Origin: Heterohyrax brucei | Taxonomy: Eukaryota > Chordata > Mammalia > Hyracoidea > Procaviidae | Assembly (NCBI GenBank): GCA_028571685.1 | Contig: CM053142.1 | Span: 69,775,296 to 69,839,295 of the forward strand | Length of the DNA stretch: 64,000 nt | Direction of reading: 5' to 3' | Part shown: positions 19,597-30,883 of the stretch, one piece after another | How positions within the stretch are numbered: the stretch's first letter is position 1 | Layout: each line of letters starts with the position of its first letter | Position numbers and translations under genes: made by a program | The notes under the pieces: generated by a model | Database searches by the model: none | The model's input: only the letters and a program-made list of their open reading frames with translations | What the model was told of the DNA's origin: nothing

Positions 19597-20490
19597 AATT
19601 CCAGCCTGACCTTCAAGACCCAGATATGAAGCACACTCTTGGCAAAGAGCAAGATAAGCAGGCTGTAACTGCTGCTTTGCAAACTGGACTTAACAATCGA
19701 ATACTTGGTTATCACTAAATGTAAAGGTAAAGAATTTTGAGAATAATTTTTTAAATGTATTTTTTAAACATGTATTAAACTTTTCACTAGAGATACAGCC
19801 CACCTCAAGCAATACCTTTACATTATCTGTTCCATAAACCAAAATAATAATAATACAAAAACAAACCAAATCCATTGCAGTCATTCACTCATAGTGATCT
19901 TTTCCCTAGAAAATACTAAAAACCTATCATCCTCAGGTTGATTTCTACAACAGCAACCCTATAGGACAAAGTGGAACTGACCCATAGTGTTTCCAAGGAG
20001 AGGGTGGTGGATTCAAAAGACCAATATTTTGGTTAGCAGCCTGCGCTCCCAACCACCGTACCACAAGGGCACCTAGAAGATAATGGTTACATAAAAATCT
20101 GATTAATTCACACAAAAATATACACAACATCCTGAGCATGGTTTAGCATAGTCGCCTTGATTTGTACTTGATATTTTTGGTACTCCCTGTAAAGCACAAC
20201 TGTTTACTCTCCCAAAATTACTCATGTGCTCAGGTGAGATGTCAGTAAATATGAGTACTATGCAAAGGCCTATAAGTTAGTACAGATGACTCAGAAAAAA
20301 TGAAGGAACCCTACATTTAATCTAACTTCAGAGCCTTTAATAAAACACACCACTGAAATGAGTGGCAATAACACTCCTGATTAATTTTATCACCTTAAAT
20401 AAGTCATCCTCATTAGTTCTTTCCCTCGCTGGTTAAATGTCCCCAACTAGTTTGCAACAACTATGCTTCAGAAAAAGACAAATCTAAGTC
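19597..20490. other. Mostly unannotated stretch with one SINE
   Basis: Apart from a reverse SINE at 19,938-20,075 ('cagcaaccctataggacaaa...') no gene or repeat is recognised. Confidence 0.5.
19938..20075 (-). mobile_element. Afrotherian SINE
   Basis: Reverse copy with 'tttccaaggagagggtggtg' and 'tttggttagcagcctgcgct'. Confidence 0.8.
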
Positions 20491-20499
20491 TAGACTCTT

Positions 20500-20972
20500 G
20501 CCACATTATTATTTCAAAAACAATAATTGAGAATTTAGGTTAGGTAAAGACTTCTTAGATATAACATCAGAACTGCAATCTAGAACAAAAAAATTGCTAA
20601 GCTGATAAATCAAATTTCATTAAAATTCAAAATTTCATTTCAAAGTGAAAAACAGCACACACTGTGAGAAAACATTTACATACCATTTATACAATAAATT
20701 ATTTGAATCCAAAATACACAAAAAATGCCGGCAATTCAGAAGTAGACAAACAATCCACTTTAAGAATCGGCAAAATATTTGGGTTGACATTTTACCAAAG
20801 AAGATACACAAATAACCATAAGCACATAAAAAAGATGCTCAATATCATTACTCATTTGGGAAATGCAAATGAAGACCACAATGAGAAAAGCCTTTATGCA
20901 TTAGAGGGCTTTATCAACAAAGTGAAGAAACAACCTACAGACCAAGAAAAAATATTTCCAACCATATGTCTT
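20500..20972 (+). mobile_element. L1 ORF2 3' region, rearranged
   Basis: Ancient L1 sequence with 'gacattttaccaaagaagat' and 'aatatttccaaccatatgtc'. Segment order is rearranged. It is interrupted by the MaLR LTR at 20,973 and resumes at 21,485 ('aactcctacaactcagcaac'). Confidence 0.75.
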
Positions 20973-21484
20973 TGTCATGGATTGAACTGTGTCCCCCCCA
21001 AAATATGTGTCAACTTAATTAGGCTGTGATTCACAGTATTGTATGGCTGTCCTCCATTCAGTATTATAATTTTACGATAAAGAGGATCAGGATGAGAGTG
21101 CAACACTCTTACTCAAGTCACAGCCCTGTTTCAGTGTAAAAGGAGTTTCCCAGGGATACGGCCTGCACTACTTTCTAGCTTATAAGAGTTAAAAGAAAGA
21201 GAAGTAAACAGAGAGTGGGGACCTCACACCACCAAGAGAGAAGCGCTGGTAACAGAGCACGTCGTTTGGACCTGAGTTTCCTGTGCAGAGATACTCCCAC
21301 ACCACAGAAGAGTGACAAATTGCAAGAAACCTTCTCCAGAGCCGACATGGAAAGCCTCCCACTAGAGCCAGTGACCTGAGTTCAGATTTCTAGCCTACTA
21401 GAACTATGAAAGAATAAACTTCTCTTTGGCAAAGCCATCCACTTGTGATTATTTCTGTTATAACAGCACTAGATGACCAAGACA
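20973..21484 (+). mobile_element. MaLR-type solo LTR
   Basis: TGTCATGGATTGAACTGTG...GATGACCAAGACA with 'aagaataaacttctctttgg' (AATAAA) near the end. Inserted in L1. Part of it (21,232-21,402) is repeated inverted at 21,753-21,923. Confidence 0.85.
21232..21402 (+). repeat. Fold-back inverted repeat, left arm
   Basis: 171 bp inside the MaLR LTR; the reverse complement lies at 21,753-21,923 with about 6 mismatches (96.5%). Confidence 0.92.
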
Positions 21485-21752
21485 ACTTAAAAAGGATTTA
21501 TAACCAGAGTACATAAGTAACTCCTACAACTCAGCAACAAAAAGACAACTCTCTCCCTCTCCCATCAGATGACAAGTGGGACTCATATTACCACTCTCTC
21601 CAAAGAATCTTCAGTAAAAATGCCCACTAATAGCCATCAACCTCATTGTCTTAAGGGCTTCAAATGGGTAAGCAGTTTAAGAGCCATGTAAGAGATTTTC
21701 AAAAGTTCGTTAAGGTCCTACAGGATGTCCTGTGCCATGACTCCTTTTGATG

Positions 21753-21923
21753 TCTAGTAGGCTAGAAATCTGAATTCAGGTCACTGGCTCTAGTGGGAGG
21801 CTTTCCATGTCGGCTCTGGAGAAGGTTTCTTGCAATTCGTCAGTCTTCTGTGGTGTGGGAGCATCTCTGCACAGGAAACTCAGGTCCAAACGATGTGCTC
21901 TATTACCAGCGCTTCTCTCTTGG
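21753..21923 (-). repeat. Fold-back inverted repeat, right arm
   Basis: Inverted copy of 21,232-21,402 separated by a 350-bp spacer. Far more similar to the left arm than any other MaLR LTR in the window, so it is a recent local copy and not a separate insertion. It ends where the large inverted duplication begins (21,924). Confidence 0.92.
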
Positions 21924-22199
21924 CGGAGTATCGATTTCCTAGCTCAGCCCCCTCAGTTGTACATCAATACCTGCTTCTGGTGCCGCATTGTAAGCCTTTA
22001 TGACTCCTCATTTCCTCTATTCTCATAATATTGTAGCTAGCTGGCTTTGCCTGATACATTTTCCTTACAATTCAGCTTACGTGTTGCTACCAGAACAAAG
22101 TTCTTAAAGGTCTGTTCATGCCCCTCATCCTCCTCATTGTCTTTAATGGTTCCCTTCAGCTTACAGAATAAATTACCATTCCATCCTCCACTCTCAGTA

Positions 22200-22560
22200 T
22201 TCCCTTTCACTCAGAGTATGCTGCCATAAACCAGAGTACTTGTCAAACACCGTAATCACCGTGAGCATTGACTGCTTGCTAAAATTCCCTCTGCCTGGAA
22301 TACGTTCTCTCCCATATCTGCCTGTTAAAATTCTTTCCATTGTGAATGACTAGCTCAAATAATACTTCATAAGACATTTACTATCCTTCCAGTCTGAAAG
22401 ACAATCTCCCTTGTTTTCTTAGGTTGCTACTGAAATTCTCTCTCATGCTATTTGTAAGCTTTCCGAATAGAAGGACAGTGTCTTCATTTCTGTCTACTTA
22501 TGTACTCCACAAACAACTTTCTACATAGTGGAGACTCATTAAATACTTGTTGAATTCACA
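22200..22560 (+). mobile_element. L2 LINE 3' fragment
   Basis: 'ctctgcctggaatacgttct' and 'ctcattaaatacttgttgaa' are typical of the L2 3' end. Its inverted partner is at about 39,065-39,370. Confidence 0.7.
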
Positions 22561-23088
22561 GTGCTTTCAGCAAAGACAGGCTGGAAGTCAGTAAGTTGGG
22601 TGTTTTCCTTCTTTTAATCACTCTGATTTGGATTTTTTCTAGCTAAGTGACTTTAGTATGCACTATATGCTTTGTCATAGTTACAGAAAATCTCATTCCT
22701 TGCTAAGAATCAGTCACAATGTAAAAGGACTAAATAAGAAAGGAAGAAGATAAATTGTACTCTGGTACGTAGACCCTACAACCTGAGAAAAGGAACACTA
22801 AGGATTGTATAACATAGATGCTGATAAATTTATTGGCTTGCTATCTTACTGTAATGATCACAACTGGCTAAAATTACATTGTACCTTTCTCTTGCTTTAG
22901 TTTTTATTTTCCTACCTAAAAAAAGAAAAAGAAAAATGTCTATGATTTCCACTTAACCCTACATGAGTACAACATATATAGTTTGACTCTAGAACTCATA
23001 CTCAAGAGTTGCTACTTAGTCATATTCTCTTGAGAAAGAAAGGCAAAAGTAAAAGAATTACATTTAGTTGTAGGTCCTTAAAGGGCAT

Positions 23089-23535
23089 TGTCATGGACTG
23101 AATTGCGTCCCCTCAAAAATGTATGTGTTGATTTGACTTGGCTAGGGGTCCCAGTATGGTACCATTCCTCCTAAGTGTTGTAAATCCTGCCTTTGTGATA
23201 TTGATGATGAAGAATGGGCTGCAGTTGTGTTAGTGAGGCAGGACTCAAGCTACAAGCTTATGGAATATAAGGGAAAGAAGTGAGCAGAGGATGCTGGGAA
23301 CCTCACACCACCAAGAAGCAGCACCAAGAGCAGAGCATGTCCTTTGGACCTGATGTTCCTGTGCCGAGATGCTCTCACTGGGTCTGGACTTAGCCTACCA
23401 GACTGTGATAGTTTCTCTTGTTGAATGGACTTGTAACTTGTTACAGGCTTACCAGACTGTGGTAAGAAAGTCTCTCTTCACGAAGCCTTCCACTCCTGTT
23501 TTTTTCTGTTAGAGCAGTACCAAGTGACTAAGACA
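23089..23535 (+). mobile_element. MaLR-type solo LTR
   Basis: TGTCATGGACTGAATTG...GTGACTAAGACA with a perfect 5-bp target duplication ggcat (23,084-23,088 and 23,536-23,540). Confidence 0.9.
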
Positions 23536-23929
23536 GGCATGAATAAGGCTTGTAATGATTTTCACAACAAATTTATGGTCTGGAACTTACTTCAAAATTT
23601 AGCCAGAGTGTTTCTTTCCACCACTTTTTGAAAGATGTCAAGATACAGGGGCAGGTACTTTTCAAAAAGGCTCTGCCATACTTGAATTGCCTGTTCTGTG
23701 CCAGCAGTAAAATGGTCCACTGTGGTCTGATATTTGGCCACATAAATTGAAGGATAGTATCACCCTCTGACTAAGAAAAGGCATGGAGACCCACTATAAG
23801 ATTTTGTTGTTTGCTCTTCGATATTTTCTTTGTTCTCATCATCTGCTCTCTGCCAGGGCACTTCAGCTAAGAAAGCAATGTACAGAAGCACTCTGTGTGG
23901 GAGCTGAATCTGCCTGCATATCGCCGTGA

Positions 23930-23950
23930 GACCACTAGAGGGCGTGCTCT
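23930..23950 (+). promoter_or_regulatory. CTCF-like motif, forward orientation
   Basis: gaccactagagggcgtgctct contains CCACTAGAGGGC, close to the CTCF core consensus. The identical 21 bases occur on the minus strand in the other duplication arm (37,748-37,768). Confidence 0.6.
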
Positions 23951-24334
23951 CACTAGCAATTCCAATACAAACAGTAGACCGAACATACAGCTCAGACTTC
24001 CCAGAAACAGAGGAAGCACTTAAAAAGTCATAAATTGATGAAAATGAGCCCGTGAAGTTTCACCTATGGAGTCTAACTCTGTATCCCAACCAACGCTTCC
24101 TGGGAAGGCAGATATACAGCAGCTTTAGCAGACAGAAAACGAGGTAAAGAATAACACTTTTTTCAGATTTTAATAGCTAAATACTTACTTGAATACTTAT
24201 TATTTGTAATGACCACCCCCCGAGCCCCATAATAGATGATTAATGACCCGTAAAGAGTAGTGGCCAAGATCATGAATTTTGAAGAAGACAGGTGGTGGTG
24301 GTGGTTGGAAAGCACAAAGTTATTTACTTCATGT

Positions 24335-24488
24335 GACACAGTAGAACTGCCCCCATCTGTCTTCTTGGCTGTAATCTTTAAGGAGGCGGATAGTCAGTCA
24401 GGTCTTTCTCCTGTGGAGCCACTGGGTGGATTCCAGTGGTGAAACCTTCAGCTAGCAGCCCAGCACTTAGCTGTTGTACCTCCCGGGG
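24335..24488 (-). mobile_element. Afrotherian SINE, degenerate
   Basis: Reverse copy: 'gtagaactgcccccatctgt' to 'acctcccggggccctggaga'. Confidence 0.7.
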
Positions 24489-24489
24489 C

Positions 24490-24563
24490 CCTGGAGACAG
24501 ATCGCCTTGATGTAAAAATATTTCTCTGTCATTTTTTGGCTGTGTGACCTTGGGCAAATCATT
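24490..24563 (+). mobile_element. MIR SINE fragment
   Basis: 'ggctgtgtgaccttgggcaa' is the MIR core. The inverted partner is the MIR at 37,340-37,440. Confidence 0.75.
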
Positions 24564-24591
24564 TAACAACCCCTTACCCCTCCCCGCCCCC

Positions 24592-24757
24592 CCCAAAACC
24601 CTGCTGCTGTTGAGTCGATTCCTACTCATAGTGACCCTGTAGGACAGGGTAGAACTGCCCCCGTAGAGTTTTCAAGGAGAGCCTGGTGAGTTCGAACTGC
24701 TGAGCTTCTGGTTAGCAGCTGCACCGCTTAACCACTATGTCACTGGGGTTTCCATTA
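24592..24757 (-). mobile_element. Afrotherian SINE
   Basis: Well-preserved reverse copy: 'gctgttgagtcgattcctac' ... 'accgcttaaccactatgtca' ... ggggtttcc. Confidence 0.9.
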
Positions 24758-24784
24758 TTTAACCACAGCTGGTTAAATAGGAAA

Positions 24785-25235
24785 CTTGACAAGCTTTGAA
24801 TGTTCGCGATGCTTTGACCTAAATCTCCCTTATATCTCTTTATCAATCTTATGGTCACATTTTGTCATAATCAGACCGCTAGTTGTTACTTAAAAAAAAA
24901 AAAAAATTCAAGCAAAGCTTGAATTCAACTGAGTTTGTAATTTTCTATACTGTAGAATTAAATTTTGAGTTTGGTTTTGGCTTCAGCTTGCAACTACAAG
25001 CAATGAAACATTGTTTTCACATTGTCATAGAAAGTCCGACTGTTAGGTTTTACTTGAGCAGAGAATGGAGGACCCTGAGCTTGTCCTTCTCTTCTTTAGG
25101 CTGTGCAGCACCATAAGAAGCACTCTTCTACTCAACAGCCCTTGAATTGACCTTTCCCTTGCAGCCTCTTCATCTCCCACAGCCTAGCCAATATGACCAC
25201 TTATGGTAATGTCCACAATATATTGCTAAGTGAAG
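24785..25235. repeat. Locally duplicated segment A, copy 2
   Basis: Direct paralogue of 1-445. Lies next to arm 1 of the inverted duplication, suggesting a third partial copy of the lectin-locus region. Confidence 0.7.
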
Positions 25236-25750
25236 AAATTAAATTTCAGAATTATAAATATTTTAGTCAATTTGTGTAGAAACAAAAGTTTATAAAAATT
25301 ATACAGAAAGGTACACATAAAACTAGCTCTCTCTGGAAATATAAGAATAAGGATGGAGTTAACAAGGCAATTTATCTTTATCTTAAAGCTGTTATACTAT
25401 TTAACATTTTAAGGGCATGTATTACTTTTACAATACAAAACATAGCAAGTCAAAGATTTTTTTCTTATGGAAAGTTAATAAAGCAATGTTCTTATATTAG
25501 AAACCAATCAGATATATAAACATTTCAATTTCAATAAAACTTTAGTCTATTCATAGACCAAAACAAGTTGATGTCAGAATGGCCTAGTCTCAGAATACCT
25601 GCATAAATAACTTTATAACAATAAAAGATGATAAGCCCATGGAATGTTTAAGTGGAGGTAAGTGGATGGACACCAATGATTTTTGTTTCTGAATACAATT
25701 CTAGTTACTTCAAAAAGAACAATATGAATAGTGTCATTAATATTAAAAAA
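25236..25750. other. Unannotated AT-rich stretch
   Basis: No gene or clear repeat seen on either strand. Confidence 0.4.
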
Positions 25751-25751
25751 A

Positions 25752-25893
25752 AAGTTACCATGGTTCTGACTCACAGTGACCCCATAGGACAGAGTAGAAT
25801 TGCCCTACATTGTGTCCAAGGAGCAGCTACTGGATTCTAGCAACCTTTGGGTTAGCAGTTTTAGCTGTTAACTACTGTGCTACCAAGGCTCCT
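25752..25893 (-). mobile_element. Afrotherian SINE
   Basis: Reverse copy: 'ctgactcacagtgaccccat' to 'ctactgtgctaccaaggctc'. Confidence 0.85.
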
Positions 25894-25984
25894 CAGTCTT
25901 TCATTAGTAGTCATCTTTAATTCAATAGAAAAGGAAGAAGCAAAGAAGAAACAGAAAACTTCCTGTCATTTTGCAATGATTTTT

Positions 25985-26160
25985 GTAATCATTACATTAT
26001 ATAACTTAAAAATAAGCCTGCAAAATATGTATTATCTTCATTTTATAGTTGAAGAAACCAAACATTAGCGAGATTAAATAGCTTGTCTAAGACCACACAA
26101 TAGTTACAAGTGGCACAGATCAAACTCAAACCCAAATCCCTAACTTTGGATTTTATGCAA
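25985..26160 (-). mobile_element. MIR SINE
   Basis: Reverse MIR: 'cattttatagttgaagaaac' and 'taaatagcttgtctaagacc'. Confidence 0.65.
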
Positions 26161-26427
26161 CTTCCATTTTTGTAAACCAAATCATATATTCATTTCCTCC
26201 TAGATGGTCACAAGTTGCCACCTTTGTCATCTGGGTGAGTCCGGGCTCAGATGTTACAAAATTTGAAGAAATACAATTGACATCTACATCTGAAGAGAAT
26301 GAGATAAACTTAGTAAGTGGGTTAAAATCCACTTCACTTTCATGGAGACTTCACCTAAAAATGAGAGAAAGACAGTCGTACATTAGGGCTGCTAACTCAA
26401 CAGACACAGTATTTTATTCAGAGTAAG

Positions 26428-27612
26428 TGCTGTTGTTAGGTGCCATCAAGTCGGTCCCTACTCACAGCAACCCAATAAACAACAGAATGAAACACTGTCT
26501 GGTCCAGAGTCATCTTTACAATCCTTGCTACTTTTGAGCCCCCTGTTGAAGCTACTATGTCAGTCTGTCTCATTGAGGACCTTCCTGTTTTTCACTGTCC
26601 TTCTCCCTTACCAAGCATGATGGTCTTTTTCAGGGACTGGACCCTCCTGATAGCGTTGTCCGTAGTACCTGAAATGAAGTCTCACCATCCTCACTGGCAA
26701 GGAGTGGTTTGGCTGTATTTCTTCCAAGACATTGGTTCACCCTTCTGGAAGTCTGTGGTATATTCAGTAGTCTTCACCGACACCTTAAATCAAAGGCATC
26801 AACTCTTCTGTCTCCCTTACTCATTGTCCAGCTGTTGCATGCACAGGAGGTGATTTAAAATACCACGGCTTGGGTCAGGTACACCTTAGCCCTCAAAGTG
26901 ACATTTTACTTTTTAATACTTAAGTGTTAAGTGACATCTTAATGCTTAAAAGAGGTCCTCTGCAGCAGATTTGCCCAGTGTAATGCATCATTTGACTTCT
27001 TGGCTGCTACTTCCACGAGCATTGATTGTGGATTCAAGTAACATGAAATCCTTTATAGCTTCAGTCTTTTCTTATGATGTTTACTCTTCCAGTTGCGAGG
27101 ATTTTTGTTTTCTTTAAGCTGAAGTCTAATCTATACTGCAGGCATAATCTTTCAGTTTCATCAGTGAGAGCTTCAAGTCCTCTTTCCTTTTAGCAAGCAA
27201 AGTTATGTCATCTGCATGTCCTGGGTTGTTAATGTCTTCCTCCAATCCTGATGCTGTATTCTTCATATAACCCAGATTCTCAGATTATTTGCTCAACATA
27301 CAGACTGAGTAAATATAGTAAAAGGAAACAGACCTGACACACACCTTTCCTGACATTAAACTACACAGTATCACCTTATTCGGTTCAAATTCTTGGTCTA
27401 TGTACAGGTTCAACATGAGCACAATTAAGGGTCCTGGAATTCCCATTCTTCTCCAAAGTTATCCATAATTTATTATAATCCACACAATTGAATGCCTTTG
27501 AAGAGCCAATAAAACACAGGTAAACATCTTTGCTTTCTGTCAAGACCCATCTAACATCAGCAATGACGTCCCTTCTGTCACATCTTCTTCTGAGCTATTT
27601 CTGTTCTCAGTG
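26428..27612 (-). mobile_element. RTE LINE, 3' 1.2 kb, reverse orientation
   Basis: Begins with the RTE 3' end 'gctgttgttaggtgccatca' and runs backward through the reverse-transcriptase region ('ataaaacacaggtaaacatc', 'cccattcttctccaaagtta'). 5'-truncated. Heavily mutated coding sequence. Confidence 0.88.
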
Positions 27613-28148
27613 CAGCTTAAGAGTTTATGTATTTTGAGTCCTCTTGTTGGATGTGTAGATAATTTGACACAGTTATGTCCTCCTGAAGTATTGACCCTTT
27701 AATGATTATATAGTATCCTTCCGTATCCATTGTGGTGGATTATACTTTAAAGTCTATTTTATCAGAGATTAATTTGACACTCCTGCTCTTTTTGAATGTT
27801 GTTTGCTTAATATATTTTTTCTATCCTTTGAGTTTTAGATTGTTCACATCTTTAAGTCTAAGGTGTGTCTCCCATAGGCATCATGTAGATGGATTGTGTT
27901 TTCTTATCCAATGTGCCACTCTCCATTTCTTTATTGGTACAGTTAATCCATTTACATTCACCATAACTATTGATAGGTATGTGTTTAGTGCTGTAATTTT
28001 GATGTCTTTTTTTTTTTTTTTTGTACCCTGCAGACAATTCCTTTGTTCCATTTAATTTTCTGTGCTTTAGATTTTCTGTGCTGAGTCATTTTGTTTTACT
28101 TTAATGTGTAGGATTGATAATTTCCTTTGTGGTTACCTTAATATTTAC
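27613..28148 (-). mobile_element. L1 ORF2 fragment, reverse orientation
   Basis: Reverse L1 coding sequence ('atgtagatggattgtgtttt', 'acagttaatccatttacatt') with an internal poly(T) at 28,007-28,022. Confidence 0.8.
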
Positions 28149-28149
28149 T

Positions 28150-28433
28150 TCTACTTTTCCAAATTTCATAAAGAAAACAAAAATCTTCACAACAGGACCA
28201 ATAAGCAACATCAAGATAAACAGGAAAAAGATCAAAGTTAACAAAGATTTCATATTGCTCGAATCCACAATCAACACCCTTGGAAGAAGCAGTCAAGAAA
28301 TCAAAAGGCAGACTGCGTTGGGTAAATATGCTGCAAAAGACTTCTTGCAGGTGCTGAAAAGCAAGGCTGTCACCTTGAAGACTAAGGAGTGCCTGAAAAC
28401 AGCCATGTTGTTTTCAATCACCTCATATGTATG
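28150..28433 (+). pseudogene. RTE LINE reverse-transcriptase remnant
   Basis: Open for about 95 codons in this stretch, reading ...STINTLGRSSQEIKRQTALG, the RTE C-terminal RT region, until the MaLR LTR at 28,434. The same protein region occurs at 11,800-12,049. Confidence 0.85.
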
Positions 28434-28996
28434 TGTCTTAGTCATCTAGTGCTGCAAAGACAAAAATACCACAAGTGGTTGGCTTTAGCAAAGAGAAATC
28501 TATTTTCTCACAGTCTAGTAGACTATAAGTCCAAATTTAAGGCATGAGCTCCAGGGAAAGGCTTTCTCTGTTGGCTCTAGAAAAAGGTCCTTGCCATCAG
28601 TCTCCCCTTGGTCCAGGAGTATCTTAGTACAGGAACCTCGGGTCCAGAAGACATGCTCTGCTCCAGGCACTGCTTTCTCGGTGGTATGAGGTTCTCAATT
28701 CTCTTCTTGCTTCCCCTTCTTTTTTTTAATCTCTTCAGAGACAAAAGGTGGTACAGGCCACACCCCAAGGAAATTCCCTTTACCTTGGAAGGCAGATGTC
28801 ACTTTAGTAAGGGTTTTACAGTCCCACCATAATCTTCTTAAACATAATCCAATCTTGCTTATTTACCACAGGCAGGGATTAGGATTTACAAAAATTTAAA
28901 CCATAAAATCGAGGACAAGGACACAATACAGGAATCATGGCTCAGCCAAACTGCTACACACATCTTTGGGAGGGGGATGTAATACAATCCTCGACA
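28434..28996 (-). mobile_element. MaLR-type solo LTR
   Basis: TGTCTTAGTCATC...CCTCGACA with flanks gtatg and gcacg, decayed copies of one 5-bp target. Inserted at the same RTE nucleotide as the LTR at 12,050-12,560 but in opposite orientation. Confidence 0.85.
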
Positions 28997-29400
28997 GCAC
29001 GCAAAGGCTGGATGATGAATAAGGAAGAAGAAAGGAAAACTGAAGCCTTTGAATCAAGGTGTTGGACAAGAGCACTGACTGCCAAAAGAAGGAACAAATC
29101 TGTCTTGGAAGAAGTGCAACCAGAATGCTCCTTAGAAGCAAGGATGATGAGACTATGTACCACATACTTTGGTCATATTGTCAGGAGGGATCAGTCCCTG
29201 GAGGATATCCTGCTTAGTAAAAGCAGCAGGTCAGCAAAAAAGAGGAAAGCCTTCCAAGAGAGATAAACTGACACAGTGGCTGTAACAATGGGCTCAAGTG
29301 TGACAGCCATTGTGAGGATGGGGCAGCATTGGGCAATGTTTCATCCTGTTGTAAGTAGGGTCCCTATGAATCAGAACCAACTAAATAGCCTAATAACAAC
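28997..29400 (+). mobile_element. RTE LINE 3' part, after the LTR
   Basis: Continues 'ggctggatgatgaataagga' through the 3' end 'ctaaatagcctaataacaac'. Confidence 0.85.
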
Positions 29401-29574
29401 AATCTTTGGCTGGAAGGTGAATCTCAGGAGTGACTTCATTACTGAGCTAAAAGGGTATCTCGGGGCCATACTCTCAGAGTTTCTCCAGTCTCTGTCAAAC
29501 CAGTAAGTCTGGTCTTTTTTGTGTGAGTTACAGTTTTGTTCTACATTTTTCCCCAGCTCTGTGCAGGATCCTCT

Positions 29575-30883
29575 GTCATGATTCATTTCAGAGCAGTGAG
29601 TGTTGGTAGCCAGGCACCATCTACTTCTGCTGGACCCAGTCTATGGCAGTTGTGGCCTTTCCTTTGTCTCTGGTTTTCTTCATTCTCCCTTGCTGCCACG
29701 GAGCAAGACGAATGGAGTATCCCAGATGGCTGCTCACAAACTTTTTAAGAACCCAGACATACTCACCAAAGTAGAATGTAGAAAACATTTTCTTTATAAA
29801 ATATTTTATGTTAATTGAGTTAAATGTTCCACAAGACCATAGTCCTCACATTCCTCAACCTAGTAATTTAGTCCCTCGGGGAGTTTGGATACGTCTACGG
29901 AGTTTCCACAGCCTTGCCTTGGACAGGTAGTGCTGACTTTCGCAGTAACATGTACTGTCTTATCCTTCATCAGAGTTACCACTTAAATATTGTCTGTCCA
30001 ATGTTTTTCCATTCCTTGATAACCCTCTCCCTCATACCATCAAAAATTGTTTCTTTATGTGTATAAACCTTTTTATCATCTTTTATAACAATGGTCTCAT
30101 GCAATATTTGTCCCTTTGTGATTGACTTCTTTTACTCAGAGTAATGCCCCCCAAATTCATGTATGTTGTGAGATGCTTCACAGATTCATCATTGTTTTTT
30201 ATCATTGCATAGTACTCCAGTGTGTGTGTGTACCACGGTTTGTGTATCCATTCGCCCATCGATGGGCATCTAGGATGTTTCTATCTTTCTGGTATTACAA
30301 ACAGTGCTGCAATGAATGTGGGTGTGCATGTGTCTATTCTTGTGATGGCTCTTATTTCTCTAGGACATATTTTATTCCTAGGAGTGGGATTTTTGGATTC
30401 TATAGTATTCCTTTTTCTAGCTTTCTAGAGAAGCACCATACGGTTTTCCAAAATGGTTGTACCATTTTGCATTCCCACCAGCAGTACACAAGAGCTTCAA
30501 TCTTCCAGCAGCCTCTCAACATGTTCTTTTCTATTTTCATGATTCATGCCAGGAATGCTGTGGTGAGATGGTATATCTCATTCTTGTTCTGATTTGCATT
30601 TCTCTATTCGGTAGTGATCCAGAACATTTCCTTATGTGTCTGTTAGCCACTTGAATGTCCTCTTTGGTGAAGTGTCTATTCATTTCCTTTGCCCATTTTT
30701 TAATTTGATTGTCTTTTTGTTGCAGAGATGTTGGATTTTTGTTGGATTTGTCAAAGCCAATATTTTTATCCCAGTCTGTAGCTTCTCAATTCTTTTGATG
30801 AAATCTTTTGATGAGCATAAGTGTTTAATTTTTAGACAATCCCAGTTATCTAACTTATTTTCTACAGTTTGTGTGTGGGTCAT
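29575..30883 (-). mobile_element. L1 3' region, reverse orientation (block 1)
   Basis: 3' UTR type 'gtagccaggcaccatctact' followed by the old-L1 3' UTR/ORF2 end ('ttgcatagtactccagtgtg', 'gtgctgcaatgaatgtgggt', 'ttgcattcccaccagcagta'). Continues at 31,832 and 32,508 after LTR insertions. Confidence 0.85.

Larger units (their letters stand above)
21924..24563. repeat. Inverted segmental duplication, arm 1
   Basis: The reverse complement of 37,345-39,660 aligns along the whole length (roughly 70-75% by eye) once later insertions are removed: MaLR LTR here at 23,089, MaLR LTR plus SINE in the other arm at 37,925. It includes an L2 fragment, unique DNA, the CTCF-like motif and a MIR tail. Confidence 0.85.

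Noticed and set aside
29936-30592. Long plus-strand frames at 30,122-30,592
   Set aside because: They are the antisense of an L1 3' region and read no conserved domain.
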